From: Streptomyces sp. NBC_00654
Lineage (GTDB): Bacteria > Actinomycetota > Actinomycetes > Streptomycetales > Streptomycetaceae
Direction of reading: 5' to 3'
Assembly (NCBI RefSeq): GCF_026341775.1
Contig: NZ_JAPEOB010000002.1
Location: 124,001 to 188,000 of the forward strand
DNA length: 64,000 bases
Below, piece by piece: positions 34,421 through 43,465 of the stretch. Both the position numbers and the translations under genes were made by a program. The notes beneath the pieces were generated by a model that was given only the letters and a program-made list of their open reading frames with translations, was not told the origin of the DNA and made no database searches. Positions within the stretch are counted from its first letter, which is position 1. Each line of letters opens with the position of its first letter.

Positions 34421-35644
34421 ATGAGGATCCTGGCACTAGGCGGACCCGGTGCGATGGGAGCGGTGGCGGTGCGGGTGGCTGCCGGGCTGCCCGAGGTGAC
34501 CGAGATCGTGGTGGCCGACAAACGCCTTGAAGCGGCCCAGAGCCTGGTACGCAACCTCGCCGGTGCCGGTGGTGCGCCCATGCGGGCCCTGCAGGTGGAC
34601 GTGACCGATGACTCCGCCCTCCGGACCGCGATGACTGACGCCGACGTCGTGCTGAACACCGTCGGCCCGTACTACCGCTTCGGCCTGACCGTGCTGCGCG
34701 CCGCGATCGCGACCGGTACGCACTACCTGGACATCTGCGACGACTGGGAGCCGACCCTGCAGATGCTCGATCTGGACGAGGAAGCACGGTCCGCCGGGGT
34801 CTGCGCGGTGGTGGGCATGGGCGCCAGTCCCGGGGTCAGCAACCTGCTGGCCGCACGAGCCGTCCAGCAGCTGGACCACGTCCAGAACCTGTACACCGCG
34901 TGGCCCGTCGATGTCTCCGGCAACGATCAGGACGACGATCAGCTGCTCGACCCCGACGGGCGGCCCAGTGCCGCCGCCGTGCACTGGATGGAGCAGATCA
35001 GCGGGAAGGTGGCCGTCGTCAGCGACGGACAGCTCGTACACCGACGGCCGCTCCGTCCGGTCACGCTGACCCTCTCCCCCGAGCACTCCGGAACGGCGTA
35101 CACCGTCGGCCATCCCGAGCCGGTCACCCTCCACCGCAGCTTCCGCCCGACCGGCGAGGCCGCCAACCTCATGGTCATCACCCCAGGCACACTGGCCTAC
35201 CTGGACGTTCTGCGCCGGGACATCGACGCCGGCAAACTCACCAACGAAACCGCCGCCGTCGACCTGGCCAAACCCTCAGTTTCCCGCGGCCTGCGGGCCG
35301 TGGCAGGCGCCATGGGCCTCAAGGGCCCCCGGTCGCTGCCGCCGTTCTTCGCCGCAGCCACGGGTACCCGCGACGGCAGGCCGGTCACCGTCCTGTCCCG
35401 CCTCGCCGAGACGTCCGGCATGACCACGCTGATCGACGACATGGCAGAGGCGACCGGAATCCCGCTGGCCCTGGGGCTCGCCCAGCTTCTCGACGGCACC
35501 AGCGGCCGGCCCGGCGTACACCCTCCCGAGGCCGTCATCGAACCCGAGCGGTTCTTCCTCGACCTGTCCCACCACCTGCCCCACACCTCCGACAGCGAAC
35601 ACCCCGGCAACTGCGTGATCACCACTGTCACCCCGAGCAACTGA
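34421..35644 (+). CDS. Saccharopine dehydrogenase-like NAD(P)-binding protein
   Basis: 407 residues, ATG 34421 after GAGAGGAAGAG. The Rossmann start is MRILALGGPGAMGAVAVRVA, with VVADKRLEAAQSLVRNLA and DADVVLNTVGPYYRFGLTVL, then THYLDICDDWEPTLQMLDLD and VVGMGASPGVSNLLAARAV. These are the family signatures (L-N-x-V-G-P-Y, G-x-x-P-G-x-x-N). Members reduce or oxidise diverse substrates, often not saccharopine. It is followed after 15 bases by an alpha/beta hydrolase, in one operon. A collapsed relic of a second copy lies at 41415-41545. Confidence 0.9.
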   Translation: MRILALGGPGAMGAVAVRVAAGLPEVTEIVVADKRLEAAQSLVRNLAGAGGAPMRALQVDVTDDSALRTAMTDADVVLNTVGPYYRFGLTVLRAAIATGTHYLDICDDWEPTLQMLDLDEEARSAGVCAVVGMGASPGVSNLLAARAVQQLDHVQNLYTAWPVDVSGNDQDDDQLLDPDGRPSAAAVHWMEQISGKVAVVSDGQLVHRRPLRPVTLTLSPEHSGTAYTVGHPEPVTLHRSFRPTGEAANLMVITPGTLAYLDVLRRDIDAGKLTNETAAVDLAKPSVSRGLRAVAGAMGLKGPRSLPPFFAAATGTRDGRPVTVLSRLAETSGMTTLIDDMAEATGIPLALGLAQLLDGTSGRPGVHPPEAVIEPERFFLDLSHHLPHTSDSEHPGNCVITTVTPSN

Positions 35645-35659
35645 AACGAGGAGATACCG

Positions 35660-36514
35660 GTGACATCACTGGAACCAGGGGTCGGCGTGCGTACAGCGGA
35701 ATTCGTCGAGGTCGGGGGGCTTCGCGTCCGCTACGCGGCGACGGGCACCGGCCCGCCCGTGGTCCTGCTGCACGGACTGGGCCGCAGCCTGGAGGACTGG
35801 GAGCCGCTGCGGGCCGCTCTGAGCGGGTACCGGCTGATCGCCATCGACCTCGCGGGCTTCGGGCAGTCCCAGGCCCTGCCCGACTGCCGCCTCGCGGCAC
35901 TGGCCCGGCACGTCGCAGGGGCCTTGGACGTGCTCGGGGTTCCCTCGGGCGCCCATGTGGTGGGCAATTCGCTCGGCGGAGCCGTCGCGATGCGGATCGC
36001 CGCGGATTCCCCCGCGCGGGTGGCGTCATTGGCGCTGCTCAACAGCGCGGGGTTCGGCCGCGACGTCACCTGGACCCTGCGCATCCTCGGCCTTCCGCTG
36101 CTCTGGCGGCTGCTTCTGCGTCCCCATGCGGACAGCGCGCTGATGTCGGAGCGCTCCATCTTCTACGACCCGGCCTTCGCCACACCCGAGCGGGTAGCCC
36201 TGGCACTCGCGCTCTCCCGTCGCGAAGGGGCGGCACAGACGTTCCGGCGCCAGTCCCAGGCCCTCGGTTCGTGGCGTGGCGTACGCCGCGGCTGGCGCGA
36301 GGAGCTGCTCACCGAGGTCTCGGCGCTCGACATCCCCACGCTCGTCGTCTGGGGCACCCATGACAGGATCCTGCCGGCCACCCACCTCGTGAACGCCGCG
36401 ACCGCTCTCCCCCGGGCACGCACCCATCTGTTCCCCCGGACCGGCCACATGCCGCAGATCGAGCGCGCCGACGAGGTCGCCGTCATGCTCGGCTCGTTCT
36501 GGGACAGGCCATAG
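35660..36514 (+). CDS. Alpha/beta hydrolase
   Basis: 284 residues, GTG 35660 with CGAGGAGAT. Domain marks: VVLLHGLGRSLEDWEPLRAA (oxyanion HG), LIAIDLAGFGQSQ, AHVVGNSLGGAVAMRIAADS (nucleophile G-N-S-L-G-G), IPTLVVWGTHDRILPATHLV (acid D) and TGHMPQIERADEVA (His). The cap region between has many leucines and arginines (WTLRILGLPLLWRLLLRP). It may hydrolyse esters or C-C bonds, consistent with a monooxygenase in the partner operon. Cotranscribed with the gene before it. Confidence 0.9.
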   Translation: MTSLEPGVGVRTAEFVEVGGLRVRYAATGTGPPVVLLHGLGRSLEDWEPLRAALSGYRLIAIDLAGFGQSQALPDCRLAALARHVAGALDVLGVPSGAHVVGNSLGGAVAMRIAADSPARVASLALLNSAGFGRDVTWTLRILGLPLLWRLLLRPHADSALMSERSIFYDPAFATPERVALALALSRREGAAQTFRRQSQALGSWRGVRRGWREELLTEVSALDIPTLVVWGTHDRILPATHLVNAATALPRARTHLFPRTGHMPQIERADEVAVMLGSFWDRP

Positions 36515-36860
36515 GTCCCGAACCACGCCCGGTTCAAGCGAGAGGGGAGGTTCCACGGCACCGCGGGGCGTGACCCGCCCCGGCCCCGGTACCCCGGGTA
36601 CGTGTACCCGCCTCCGACAGGTGCGACGGCGTGAAGAGGTGACGCTCCCCGCGACGCTCGGATCGCCCTCGTGAGGAGTACTGGTGCCGGGGTGGCGGGC
36701 TGGACGCCGGCATGAACCCCCGCGCCAGGACACTGTACGAGCGGCACGGATACCGTCCCTTGTATACCGAGCGCACTTCCTGGCCGCGCGGCCTGCGGAG
36801 GTGCGGCTCGACACCACAACGCGCCGCACCCTCGGACGTACCAGAAAGGCCCGCCACTTC

Positions 36861-37778
36861 ATGACCGACTCGCTCCACACAACGACAGCGCCCGTCCAGG
36901 TCCCCACCCGCATGCTGGTCGAGGCTCTGATCCGTACCGACCACACGGTCGACGCCGGCGAGCTCTACGCCACTGCCGACCAGCTCGGCATGACCGACCA
37001 GCAGGTACGCCTGTGCATCAAGCGGCTGGTGGCAGAGGGGCGCTTCGTCCAGGAAGGCAGGGGGCGCAAAGCACTGCTACGGGCGACCGGCGCTACCGTG
37101 CAGGCTCTGGGGCCGGACGTCGAGTTCGTCGCGCACGCCTTCCGGCAGGACGCGGGACTCGCCCCCTGGGACGGTATCTGGCACCTGGTCGCCTTCGCCG
37201 TACCCGAAGACACCCGCACGGCGCGCGACACACTGCGCGCCGTTCTCACCCGGCTCGGTGGCGCCCCCGTCCAGGGTGGCCTCTACGTCAGCGCCAACGC
37301 ATGGGAACCCTACGTCGAGGACGCGGCTCGCCGGCTCGGCATCCACGACCGCCTCACCCTCCTCACCACCGACGACCTGCGTCAGGGCGATGTACGTGAT
37401 CCAGCCGCGCTTGCCCGCAACCTGTGGCCGCAGGACGAGATCGCCGATCGCTATCGGCAACTCGCTTCCGTGGCCGAGCCGCGGCTGCGCCGACTCCAGG
37501 ACGAGGCCGACCCCTCCTCGCTCCAGCAGCTGACCATCGCGGTCGAACTGGCCGCCGAATTCAGCCGTGCGATGGAGCCCGACCCTCTTCTGCCGCCCGA
37601 GCTGCTCCCCCGGCCCTGGCCGGGAACCGAGGCACGTCGGCTCGTCGCACAGTGCTGGCAGCTCCTGGACCGGCTGGGGCAGTCCGGCACAGCGGCCGGG
37701 CAGCACGTCCGCCTGTTCCGCCTTTACGACGACGCTGTCAGGGGAACCGGGTCCGCAGGGCAGCGCCGCGACGGGTGA
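36861..37778 (+). CDS. PaaX-family transcriptional regulator
   Basis: 305 residues from ATG 36861; the frame is open upstream to 36684, but that part lacks family character. N-terminal winged helix: TRMLVEALIRTDHTVDAGEL, MTDQQVRLCIKRLVAEGRFV. The middle shows DGIWHLVAFAVPEDTRTARD and QGGLYVSANAWEPYV, typical of the PaaX core, and the C-terminus has LRRLQDEADPSSLQQLTIAV and the SHxWRxFPxxDPxLPxxLLP-like motif EPDPLLPPELLPRPWPGTEA. PaaX proteins repress aromatic or acyl-CoA catabolic genes. It sits between the two promoter copies A and B and is my candidate for their regulator. Confidence 0.88.
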   Translation: MTDSLHTTTAPVQVPTRMLVEALIRTDHTVDAGELYATADQLGMTDQQVRLCIKRLVAEGRFVQEGRGRKALLRATGATVQALGPDVEFVAHAFRQDAGLAPWDGIWHLVAFAVPEDTRTARDTLRAVLTRLGGAPVQGGLYVSANAWEPYVEDAARRLGIHDRLTLLTTDDLRQGDVRDPAALARNLWPQDEIADRYRQLASVAEPRLRRLQDEADPSSLQQLTIAVELAAEFSRAMEPDPLLPPELLPRPWPGTEARRLVAQCWQLLDRLGQSGTAAGQHVRLFRLYDDAVRGTGSAGQRRDG

Positions 37779-38035
37779 GCCCGAAGCCGGGTACCGGATG
37801 CGTAACGCGGGACGTGAGAGCCGTGTACCGGCCGGGCCATTCCTCGTCGTAGGGGATGGCTTTTTCGCAGCGGATGACTTTGAGCTGCTCGTCCGCAGGA
37901 GCGCGGTGTACCCAGGGGTTGCCCTCTTCCGCGGGCACACCGGCTGCCGGCCGTTGTTCGCCATCCGATCCATCCTGGTTGCCGGCATCCTGACGAAGCA
38001 CGGGGCCGGGGGCCGGCCGGCTCAATGACCGGTGG

Positions 38036-39058
38036 TCAGTCGGGCGCGGCGCCTCGTGGGGCCGGCCGCGGCACATACCGCGGCTCCCGGGGCGAAGGGC
38101 CGGCGTCCTTCACCGCCCGCTCGACGTCCTCCTCGACCAGGTCATGATTCAGGGCGAACGCGGCTGCCGCCCCCTGCCCCGCAGCGGTGATCACGAGCGC
38201 CCTCGCATCGGACACATTGCCGACCGCCCACACCCCGGACACACTGGTCCGGCCCGCATTGTCGGTGGTCACCCAGCCGTTGAGGTCCCGCTCGCACCCC
38301 AGACCGGTGAGCAGGGAGTCGTGGGGCACCATGTGCGGGAAGACAAACACTGCGGAGCGCGGGACGACATGCCCCTCGGCCAGCTCGACCCCGCGCAACC
38401 GGTCGTCCTCGGTCACCAGACGCTTGACGGTCCCCGCGGCGACGACGATCCCGCGGGCAGCCAACTGCTCGCGCTCCCGCTCACCCAGGTCCAGGGTGTG
38501 CGGGAAGAACACGACATCGTGCGACCACTGTCGCAAGAGCAGCGCGTGCCGCACCGCGCCGGGGTGGGTACCCAGCACCCCGATCGGCTGGTCGCGCACC
38601 TCGTACGCGTGGCAGTAGGGGCAGAACAGCAGGTCCCTGCCCCACCGTTCCCGCACGCCGGGGATCGCGGGGAGCTCGTCCCGCAGTCCGGTGGCCACCA
38701 CGACCCGGCGGGCACCGAGCACCGCACCACCGTCCAGACGGACGGAGAAGCCTGGGTCGATCTGATCCACACGGCTCTCGAACACGTCCACCCCGTAACC
38801 GGCGACCTCGGCCCGGCCCACCGCCAGCAGGTCGGCCGGGGACATCCCGTCCCGGGACAGGAAACCGTGCATATGCGCGGCGGGAGCGTTGCGCGGCCCG
38901 CCCGCATCCACCACCGCGACCCGGCGACGCGCCCTGGCCAGAACCAGAGCCGCGCTCAGCCCCGCCGCACCCCCGCCCACCACCACCACGTCGTACACGC
39001 CCCCGTCAAAAGTGGCGCTCCCCGTACTGTCCCGCACATCGTCCGTCGTACCGCCCAT
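38036..39058 (-). CDS. Thioredoxin-reductase-like FAD oxidoreductase
   Basis: 340 residues, ATG 39058 with GGAGGTGA. FAD motif YDVVVVGGGAAGLSAALVLA, then VVDAGGPRNAPAAHMHGFLS, the redox pair LLFCPYCHAYEVRDQPIGVL (CxxC), a central NAD(P) domain GVLGTHPGAVRHALLLRQWS (its glycine motif is weakened: GxHxGA) and SGVWAVGNVSDARALVITAA (second FAD motif). The family includes thioredoxin reductases and HcbA3/holomycin-type disulfide oxidases, which lack the NADPH site. Last gene of the operon started by the monooxygenase at 41333; 126 bp after the membrane-protein gene. Confidence 0.87.
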   Translation of the reverse strand: MGGTTDDVRDSTGSATFDGGVYDVVVVGGGAAGLSAALVLARARRRVAVVDAGGPRNAPAAHMHGFLSRDGMSPADLLAVGRAEVAGYGVDVFESRVDQIDPGFSVRLDGGAVLGARRVVVATGLRDELPAIPGVRERWGRDLLFCPYCHAYEVRDQPIGVLGTHPGAVRHALLLRQWSHDVVFFPHTLDLGEREREQLAARGIVVAAGTVKRLVTEDDRLRGVELAEGHVVPRSAVFVFPHMVPHDSLLTGLGCERDLNGWVTTDNAGRTSVSGVWAVGNVSDARALVITAAGQGAAAAFALNHDLVEEDVERAVKDAGPSPREPRYVPRPAPRGAAPD

Positions 39059-39184
39059 GGCGATCACCTCCACCCCGAGCGTGTACCACCGGACAACAGG
39101 CCAACAAAAAGCCTTGCCAATATCGCAAACCCCCACCACCCGCCACGTGAACCACCAGGCATCGGGCACAGGCGACGGACCCGA

Positions 39185-39691
39185 TCACGTACGCCCGCGA
39201 CGGCCGGGTGCGCGCAGCAGCAGGCCGAGCGAGATCAGCCCGGCCACGGCCGCCACCAGCGTGGACCAGAACCAGAAGGTCACCCAGGTATCGGGGACCG
39301 GCAGCAGCAGCACCAGCACGGCTGGATAGAGGATCAGCAGCCGGCGCAACCGGCGCTCCGCATTGAGCTGTTCACGCAGACGCTCGCAGGCTCCCCCGGC
39401 CGCCGGGCCCGTTCGCCCGGCGGGTATCAGCTCGTCGGCGATGGTCCGCCGCCACGTGTGCACGGTGGCGCCGATCATCGTGAGCAGGAGGACGAGCCCC
39501 AGTAACTGGAACCATTCGGGCACTCTGGGGTGACTGGGCGTGGTGAACAACAGCATCGGCACCGAGAACAGGACCGCGCTCAGCGCTTCGGCGGCGAAGA
39601 GGCGGGTGGCCGGAGTACGGCTCAGCGCGGTGGGCACGATCAACTCCCTGAGCGGGACCCTCCGGCCGGTGCGGGCACGAGGACGCGTCAC
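39185..39691 (-). CDS. Small membrane protein with four spans
   Basis: 168 residues, ATG 39691. Spans near LFAAEALSAVLFSVPMLLF, WFQLLGLVLLLTMIGATVH, LLILYPAVLVLLLPV and FWFWSTLVAAVAGLISLGLL; an arginine-rich loop ERLREQLNAERRLRRL lies between the pairs. No family recognised. It begins 10 bases after the stop of the monooxygenase gene and so belongs to its operon, perhaps giving a membrane place for the pathway. Confidence 0.75.
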   Translation of the reverse strand: MTRPRARTGRRVPLRELIVPTALSRTPATRLFAAEALSAVLFSVPMLLFTTPSHPRVPEWFQLLGLVLLLTMIGATVHTWRRTIADELIPAGRTGPAAGGACERLREQLNAERRLRRLLILYPAVLVLLLPVPDTWVTFWFWSTLVAAVAGLISLGLLLRAPGRRGRT

Positions 39692-39701
39692 GATCCTGGA
39701 C

Positions 39702-41333
39702 TCACCCTTCAGAGTTCAGTGCGGCCCGGCCTGACGGCTGCGGACGCGGTGGGGCGGCGTCCTTCGCCGTCAGCACGTACTGCCGCGGGTCGAAGGCTCG
39801 TGTGCGACGACGGAATCGCCATGTCGGTTCGGGCCAGATGGACGTGATACGACCGGTGCGGTCCTGGTACCAGCCGACGCAGCCGCCGGCGGCCCAGACG
39901 GTGGGCTCCATCCGGCTCTGCAGCTCCGCGTTGAAGGCGTGCTGGGCCTCGGCCCGCACTTCCACGGCGGTCAGGCCCCGGCCGCGCATCAGCCGCAGGC
40001 AGCTGAGCAGGTAGTCGATCTGCGACTCGATCATGTAGATGAGGCTCGTGTGTCCTACGCCGGTGTTGGGACCCGCCATCAGGAAGAGATTGGGGAATCC
40101 CGCGACCGTGGTGCCGAGGTGGGCCTGCGGGCTGCCTTCCCAGACCTCGCTCAGGGACCGCCCCTCGGCACCGATGACCTGCTGCGCGTACGTCGCGTCG
40201 GTGACGCGGAATCCGGTTCCGTAGATCAGCACGTCCACCGGGTGCTCGGCGATGGCCTCTCCGTCCCGCGCCGCGGCGGTGGGCGCGGTGAGCACCGCAT
40301 CGGGCCCGATGCTCGTGATCGGATCAGTGACCACGTCGACATTGGGCTGGACCAAGGCCGGGTAGTAGTCGTCGGACAGCAGGACACGCTTGCAGCCCAG
40401 TTCGTAGTCCGGGGTCAGCTTGGCCCTCATTCCCGGGTCCGCGACCTGACGGTGCAGATGGCCGAGCGCCTCGCGTTGACCGAGTGCGGACATGGTGCGG
40501 TTGCCGAGCAGAGCGGGGAGCGTCGCCTCCCGGGCCAGATACTCCCAGCCGCGAGCCAGTCGCTGCAGCGGCGGTGCCAGCCGGAACAGACGTTGCTGCC
40601 ACAGCGGGATGACCCGGTCGCGCCTCGGCGCGATCCACGGAGGAGTGCGCTGAAAGACCGTCACCTGCCGTGCCGTGCGCTGCAGATGAGGGACGAACTG
40701 GATTGCGCTCGCGCCGGTCCCGATCACTCCCACCCGCTTGGATCGCAGATCCAGGTCGTGCCTCCACCTGGCGGAGTGGAACGCCTCGCCGGTGAAACCG
40801 TCGAGTCCGGGCAGCGACGGAACGGCCGGCTCCGACAGTGGGCCTTGGGCCAGTACCAGCAGCCCTGCGGTGAGCGGACCCGTGCTGGTCCGCAGGTCCC
40901 AGCGTTGCCGCTCGGAATCCCAGGCAGCGCGTTGCAGTTCGCAGCCGAGGCGCAGATTCGGCTTCAGGTCGTACTCGTCGACGCAGCGCCTGAGGTACTG
41001 CCCGATCTCCTCGCGCGGAGCGAAGCGCCGGCTCCACGCGGGATTGGGCGCGAAGGAGAACGAGTACAGGCGCGAGGGAACGTCGCAGGCGCACCCGGGA
41101 TAGGTGTTGTCCCGCCATGCGCCGCCGACCTCGTCGGCCCGCTCCAGTATCAGCACGTCCCGGTGGCCCTCCTGCAGCAGCCGGATGGCCGTACCGAGCC
41201 CTGAGAAACCCGCGCCGACGATGACCACGGATACGTGGCGTGCGCTCATGGCATCCCCCTGCACGGGGCCGTGAGCCTGCGGCACGGCCCCCGGTCCGCG
41301 CGGAGCCGTGTCCGGGCGCTGTGGGTTGGTCAT
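39702..41333 (-). CDS. Flavin monooxygenase, Baeyer-Villiger type
   Basis: 543 residues, ATG 41333 with GGAGGAGGATC; an internal ATG (MSARHVSVVIVGAGFSGLGT) is an alternative. Two dinucleotide motifs are present: VVIVGAGFSGLGTAIRLLQE and SKRVGVIGTGASAIQFVPHL. Between them, GFTGEAFHSARWRH is close to the type I Baeyer-Villiger fingerprint FxGxxxHxxxW. Also WRDNTYPGCACDVPSRLYSF and the C-terminal GPNTGVGHTSLIYMIESQ. It would use NADPH and oxygen to turn a ketone into an ester, which the partner alpha/beta hydrolase could split. First gene of a three-gene operon from promoter B. Confidence 0.92.
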   Translation of the reverse strand: MTNPQRPDTAPRGPGAVPQAHGPVQGDAMSARHVSVVIVGAGFSGLGTAIRLLQEGHRDVLILERADEVGGAWRDNTYPGCACDVPSRLYSFSFAPNPAWSRRFAPREEIGQYLRRCVDEYDLKPNLRLGCELQRAAWDSERQRWDLRTSTGPLTAGLLVLAQGPLSEPAVPSLPGLDGFTGEAFHSARWRHDLDLRSKRVGVIGTGASAIQFVPHLQRTARQVTVFQRTPPWIAPRRDRVIPLWQQRLFRLAPPLQRLARGWEYLAREATLPALLGNRTMSALGQREALGHLHRQVADPGMRAKLTPDYELGCKRVLLSDDYYPALVQPNVDVVTDPITSIGPDAVLTAPTAAARDGEAIAEHPVDVLIYGTGFRVTDATYAQQVIGAEGRSLSEVWEGSPQAHLGTTVAGFPNLFLMAGPNTGVGHTSLIYMIESQIDYLLSCLRLMRGRGLTAVEVRAEAQHAFNAELQSRMEPTVWAAGGCVGWYQDRTGRITSIWPEPTWRFRRRTRAFDPRQYVLTAKDAAPPRPQPSGRAALNSEG

Positions 41334-41414
41334 GATCCTCCTCCATCAACATTCTGCTCGATCTAAAACCGATCGTATAGCATTCGATCGTATCCGATCA
41401 GAGAGAGCAAGTGA
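41334..41414. promoter_or_regulatory. Bidirectional promoter with operator B (CGATCG-N9-CGATCG)
   Basis: CGATCG-TATAGCATT-CGATCG at 41370-41390 in an 81-bp gap, matching promoter A along its whole length including the ribosome sites of both directions. It drives the monooxygenase operon leftward. Rightward only a decayed gene is left. Confidence 0.7.
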
Positions 41415-41545
41415 ATGAGGAACCCGCCATCCGCCGGACCCGGCGGGATCGGGGGTGGGGCGAGAGTGACGGACAGGAAGCACGAAGCGGCCGAGACCGT
41501 GGTGGGCATGGGCGCCGGCCCCGGGCTCGGCTCAGGGGCAGCTCC
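41415..41545 (+). pseudogene. Collapsed relic of a second saccharopine dehydrogenase-like gene
   Basis: From ATG 41415 the frame reads through DRKHEAAET directly into VVGMGAGPGLGS. In the intact gene at 34421 the matching pieces are DKRLEAAQS (34517-34543) and VVGMGASPGVS (34808-34840), about 265 bp apart. So an in-frame deletion fused them. Start and promoter also match the intact copy. After about 41545 no similarity is seen. Confidence 0.65.
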
Positions 41546-41923
41546 GGTGCGGGAGCCGGGCAGGACACGCGGCATCGGCCCAGACCAAAGCGGGCCGAGG
41601 AGCTGTCCGGTTGGCCGGGAAGCTATGCCTCGACGTACGCGACGACCGCGGTCGTCCATGGGGCCGCCACGATGCGGTTGCCCCGCGCACACCGTGGACC
41701 CGGTCCGTGCGTACGCCACAGCCGGGCGGGCGAAGACCGAAGCCCTTGCCTCCGTGCCGGACCGGCCGGGACGAACCCCTTCACCATCCGCTCGTCAGCC
41801 ATCGGCCGTCACTGATCCGCCGCTGTCGCAGGCACGTTCGCAAGGGCCGCTCCAAGGTCGGCCGTTCAAGAAACCAACTGCTCGCGCACGGCCCTCAGGC
41901 GACCGGAAGGAAAGGAACCGCTC
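41546..41923. other. No supported gene
   Basis: Only overlapping GC frames; presumably the decayed rest of the duplicated segment and the leader of the small gene at 41924 (GGAAAGGAACC ribosome site at its end). Confidence 0.3.
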
Positions 41924-42232
41924 GTGCCCAACCACGACGAGCCTGCCCACGACAGCTTCGCCCGCTGGCTGTTGCATCGCTGCCGACGGGCCGGACACGA
42001 CACCGAGTCCGCCGACACCCGGAGCTCGATCCACATCATCGCCGCTTTCGCCGTGTCCGACGGCCTGGACGCCGCGCTCACGGCCAATCTCGCCCAGGCC
42101 CTCGCGGTGACTCCCGAGGAACTCACGGCCGCCATTCCCGTACGTCGGCCGGGCGCGGGACCGGTCCGGGCGGATGACGTTCACGATGCGGGCCCCACCC
42201 CGAGCGGACGGAACGAGGGTTGCGCGGATTGA
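41924..42232 (+). CDS. Small hypothetical protein
   Basis: 102 residues, GTG 41924 with AAAGGAACC. The first 75 residues look coding: EPAHDSFARWLLHRCRRAGH, SSIHIIAAFAVSDGLDAALT and ANLAQALAVTPEELTAAIPV, three or four helices of helix-turn-helix size. The last 25 residues are low in character and may be a run-on. Function unknown. Confidence 0.5.
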   Translation: MPNHDEPAHDSFARWLLHRCRRAGHDTESADTRSSIHIIAAFAVSDGLDAALTANLAQALAVTPEELTAAIPVRRPGAGPVRADDVHDAGPTPSGRNEGCAD

Positions 42233-42314
42233 TGTACTGGCCGGTTTCCGGCACTCGGGGGAGGCCGGTCCCGTTCCGTACGCGTACACGTACGCACAGC
42301 AGGTTCCAGCGGAG

Positions 42315-43352
42315 TCAGCCGGCCGTTCCCCCGGGGTCCGCTGCCCAGGGATCGGGCGGGACCACCTCGACGCACCGGCCGCTCTCGTCCACCAGGCGGC
42401 CGTAGACCTTCACCTGCCGCAGCACCAGCCGTCGTTCGGTGACGGCGACGCCCGGGCACTTCGTGGCGATCCGGATCAGCACGTCCTCAAGGTGCTCGAA
42501 GGACCGCAGATTGACGAAGAGAGCGAGGTTGGTCGGACTGGCCACGGCCGCGCACATACGGGTTTCCGGCCAGCTCGCCACCCGATGTCCCACGGCCCGC
42601 AGATCCATGTCCGGGACAGTCAGCCACAGCAGTGCCATCGTGTGCCATCCGGCGAGTTCCCGGGCGACATCGCAGCGGAACGCGATGTCGCCGTTCCGGC
42701 GGAGCCGGTCCAGCCGGCGCTGCACCGCCTTCGGTGTGGTGCCGAGTTCGTCGGCGAGATCGGCATAGGCACGCCGTCCGTCGCGGCCGAGCGCGAGGAA
42801 CAACGCCCGGTCGAGCGGGCCGAAGGGACGGATCTCCCGCGGCGGCGGACCGATGGCCTCGCGAATCCGCTCGGTCTGGGAACTGTTCATCACGCCGAGG
42901 CGCCACACCATTCCGCCGAAGAGACTGCCGAAAACGTGGCTGCGCGTCCGGATCACGTGCGGCGACAGCGGCAAGCCGTTCAGCAGCACATTCGTCGTGC
43001 CGGCCAAGGTCGGCGTGGCGATGTTGGCGAACACGTGGTAGTCGCCACTCGTGATGCCGACAGTGGTGACGTAGGGCTGACGCGTCAGCTGCATCGCGAC
43101 GGACATCTCCGTGCCGGGCGCGCAGGTGAACTCGACGATCGCACCGCGACTGCGAGCGTCACTCATGCCGATGCTCACCCACGCCGCACCGTCGTCCACG
43201 AGCCGCCGCCATCGACGGGCCAGGGTGATCGGAGAGAGTCCCAGCACCTCACCGAGCTTCGTCCAGCTCGCCCGCGGGCTGATCTGAAGCGCGTCCACGA
43301 GGGCGAGATCGATCTCGTCAAGCTCTCCGGTCTCAGCGTCGATTCTCATCAT
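42315..43352 (-). CDS. Lrp/AsnC-family regulator with two fused units
   Basis: 345 residues, about twice a normal Lrp. Unit 1: DEIDLALVDALQISPRASWT, KLGEVLGLSPITLARRWRRL (helix-turn-helix), then the ligand domain VTTVGITSGDYHVFANI. Unit 2: LDRALFLALGRDGRRAYADL, ADELGTTPKAVQRRLDRLRR (helix-turn-helix), then MCAAVASPTNLALFVNLRSF. Such fused AsnC proteins occur in actinomycetes. It is divergent from the MFS gene at 43466 (gap 113 bp), so it probably governs the transporter-M81-amidohydrolase operon, with a substrate of that pathway as ligand. Confidence 0.9.
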   Translation of the reverse strand: MMRIDAETGELDEIDLALVDALQISPRASWTKLGEVLGLSPITLARRWRRLVDDGAAWVSIGMSDARSRGAIVEFTCAPGTEMSVAMQLTRQPYVTTVGITSGDYHVFANIATPTLAGTTNVLLNGLPLSPHVIRTRSHVFGSLFGGMVWRLGVMNSSQTERIREAIGPPPREIRPFGPLDRALFLALGRDGRRAYADLADELGTTPKAVQRRLDRLRRNGDIAFRCDVARELAGWHTMALLWLTVPDMDLRAVGHRVASWPETRMCAAVASPTNLALFVNLRSFEHLEDVLIRIATKCPGVAVTERRLVLRQVKVYGRLVDESGRCVEVVPPDPWAADPGGTAG

Positions 43353-43465
43353 CCAGACCCCCTTGAAAGTCAGTATCCATCAATTCGGGGACCCAGTGCG
43401 GCATCGAATCGAGGCTGTGACGACACAGGCCCCCCTCCGTGAGGTATTCAGGACGGAAGTGCACG

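Noticed and set aside
36684..36860. Extended N-terminus of the PaaX regulator
   Set aside because: Arg-rich and not part of the family; the ATG at 36861 begins the winged helix at the usual distance.
37779..38035. Small genes between PaaX and the thioredoxin-reductase-like gene
   Set aside because: Only short frames without ribosome sites; a possible fragment (IPYDEEWPGRYTALTSRV, minus strand) is too weak to list.
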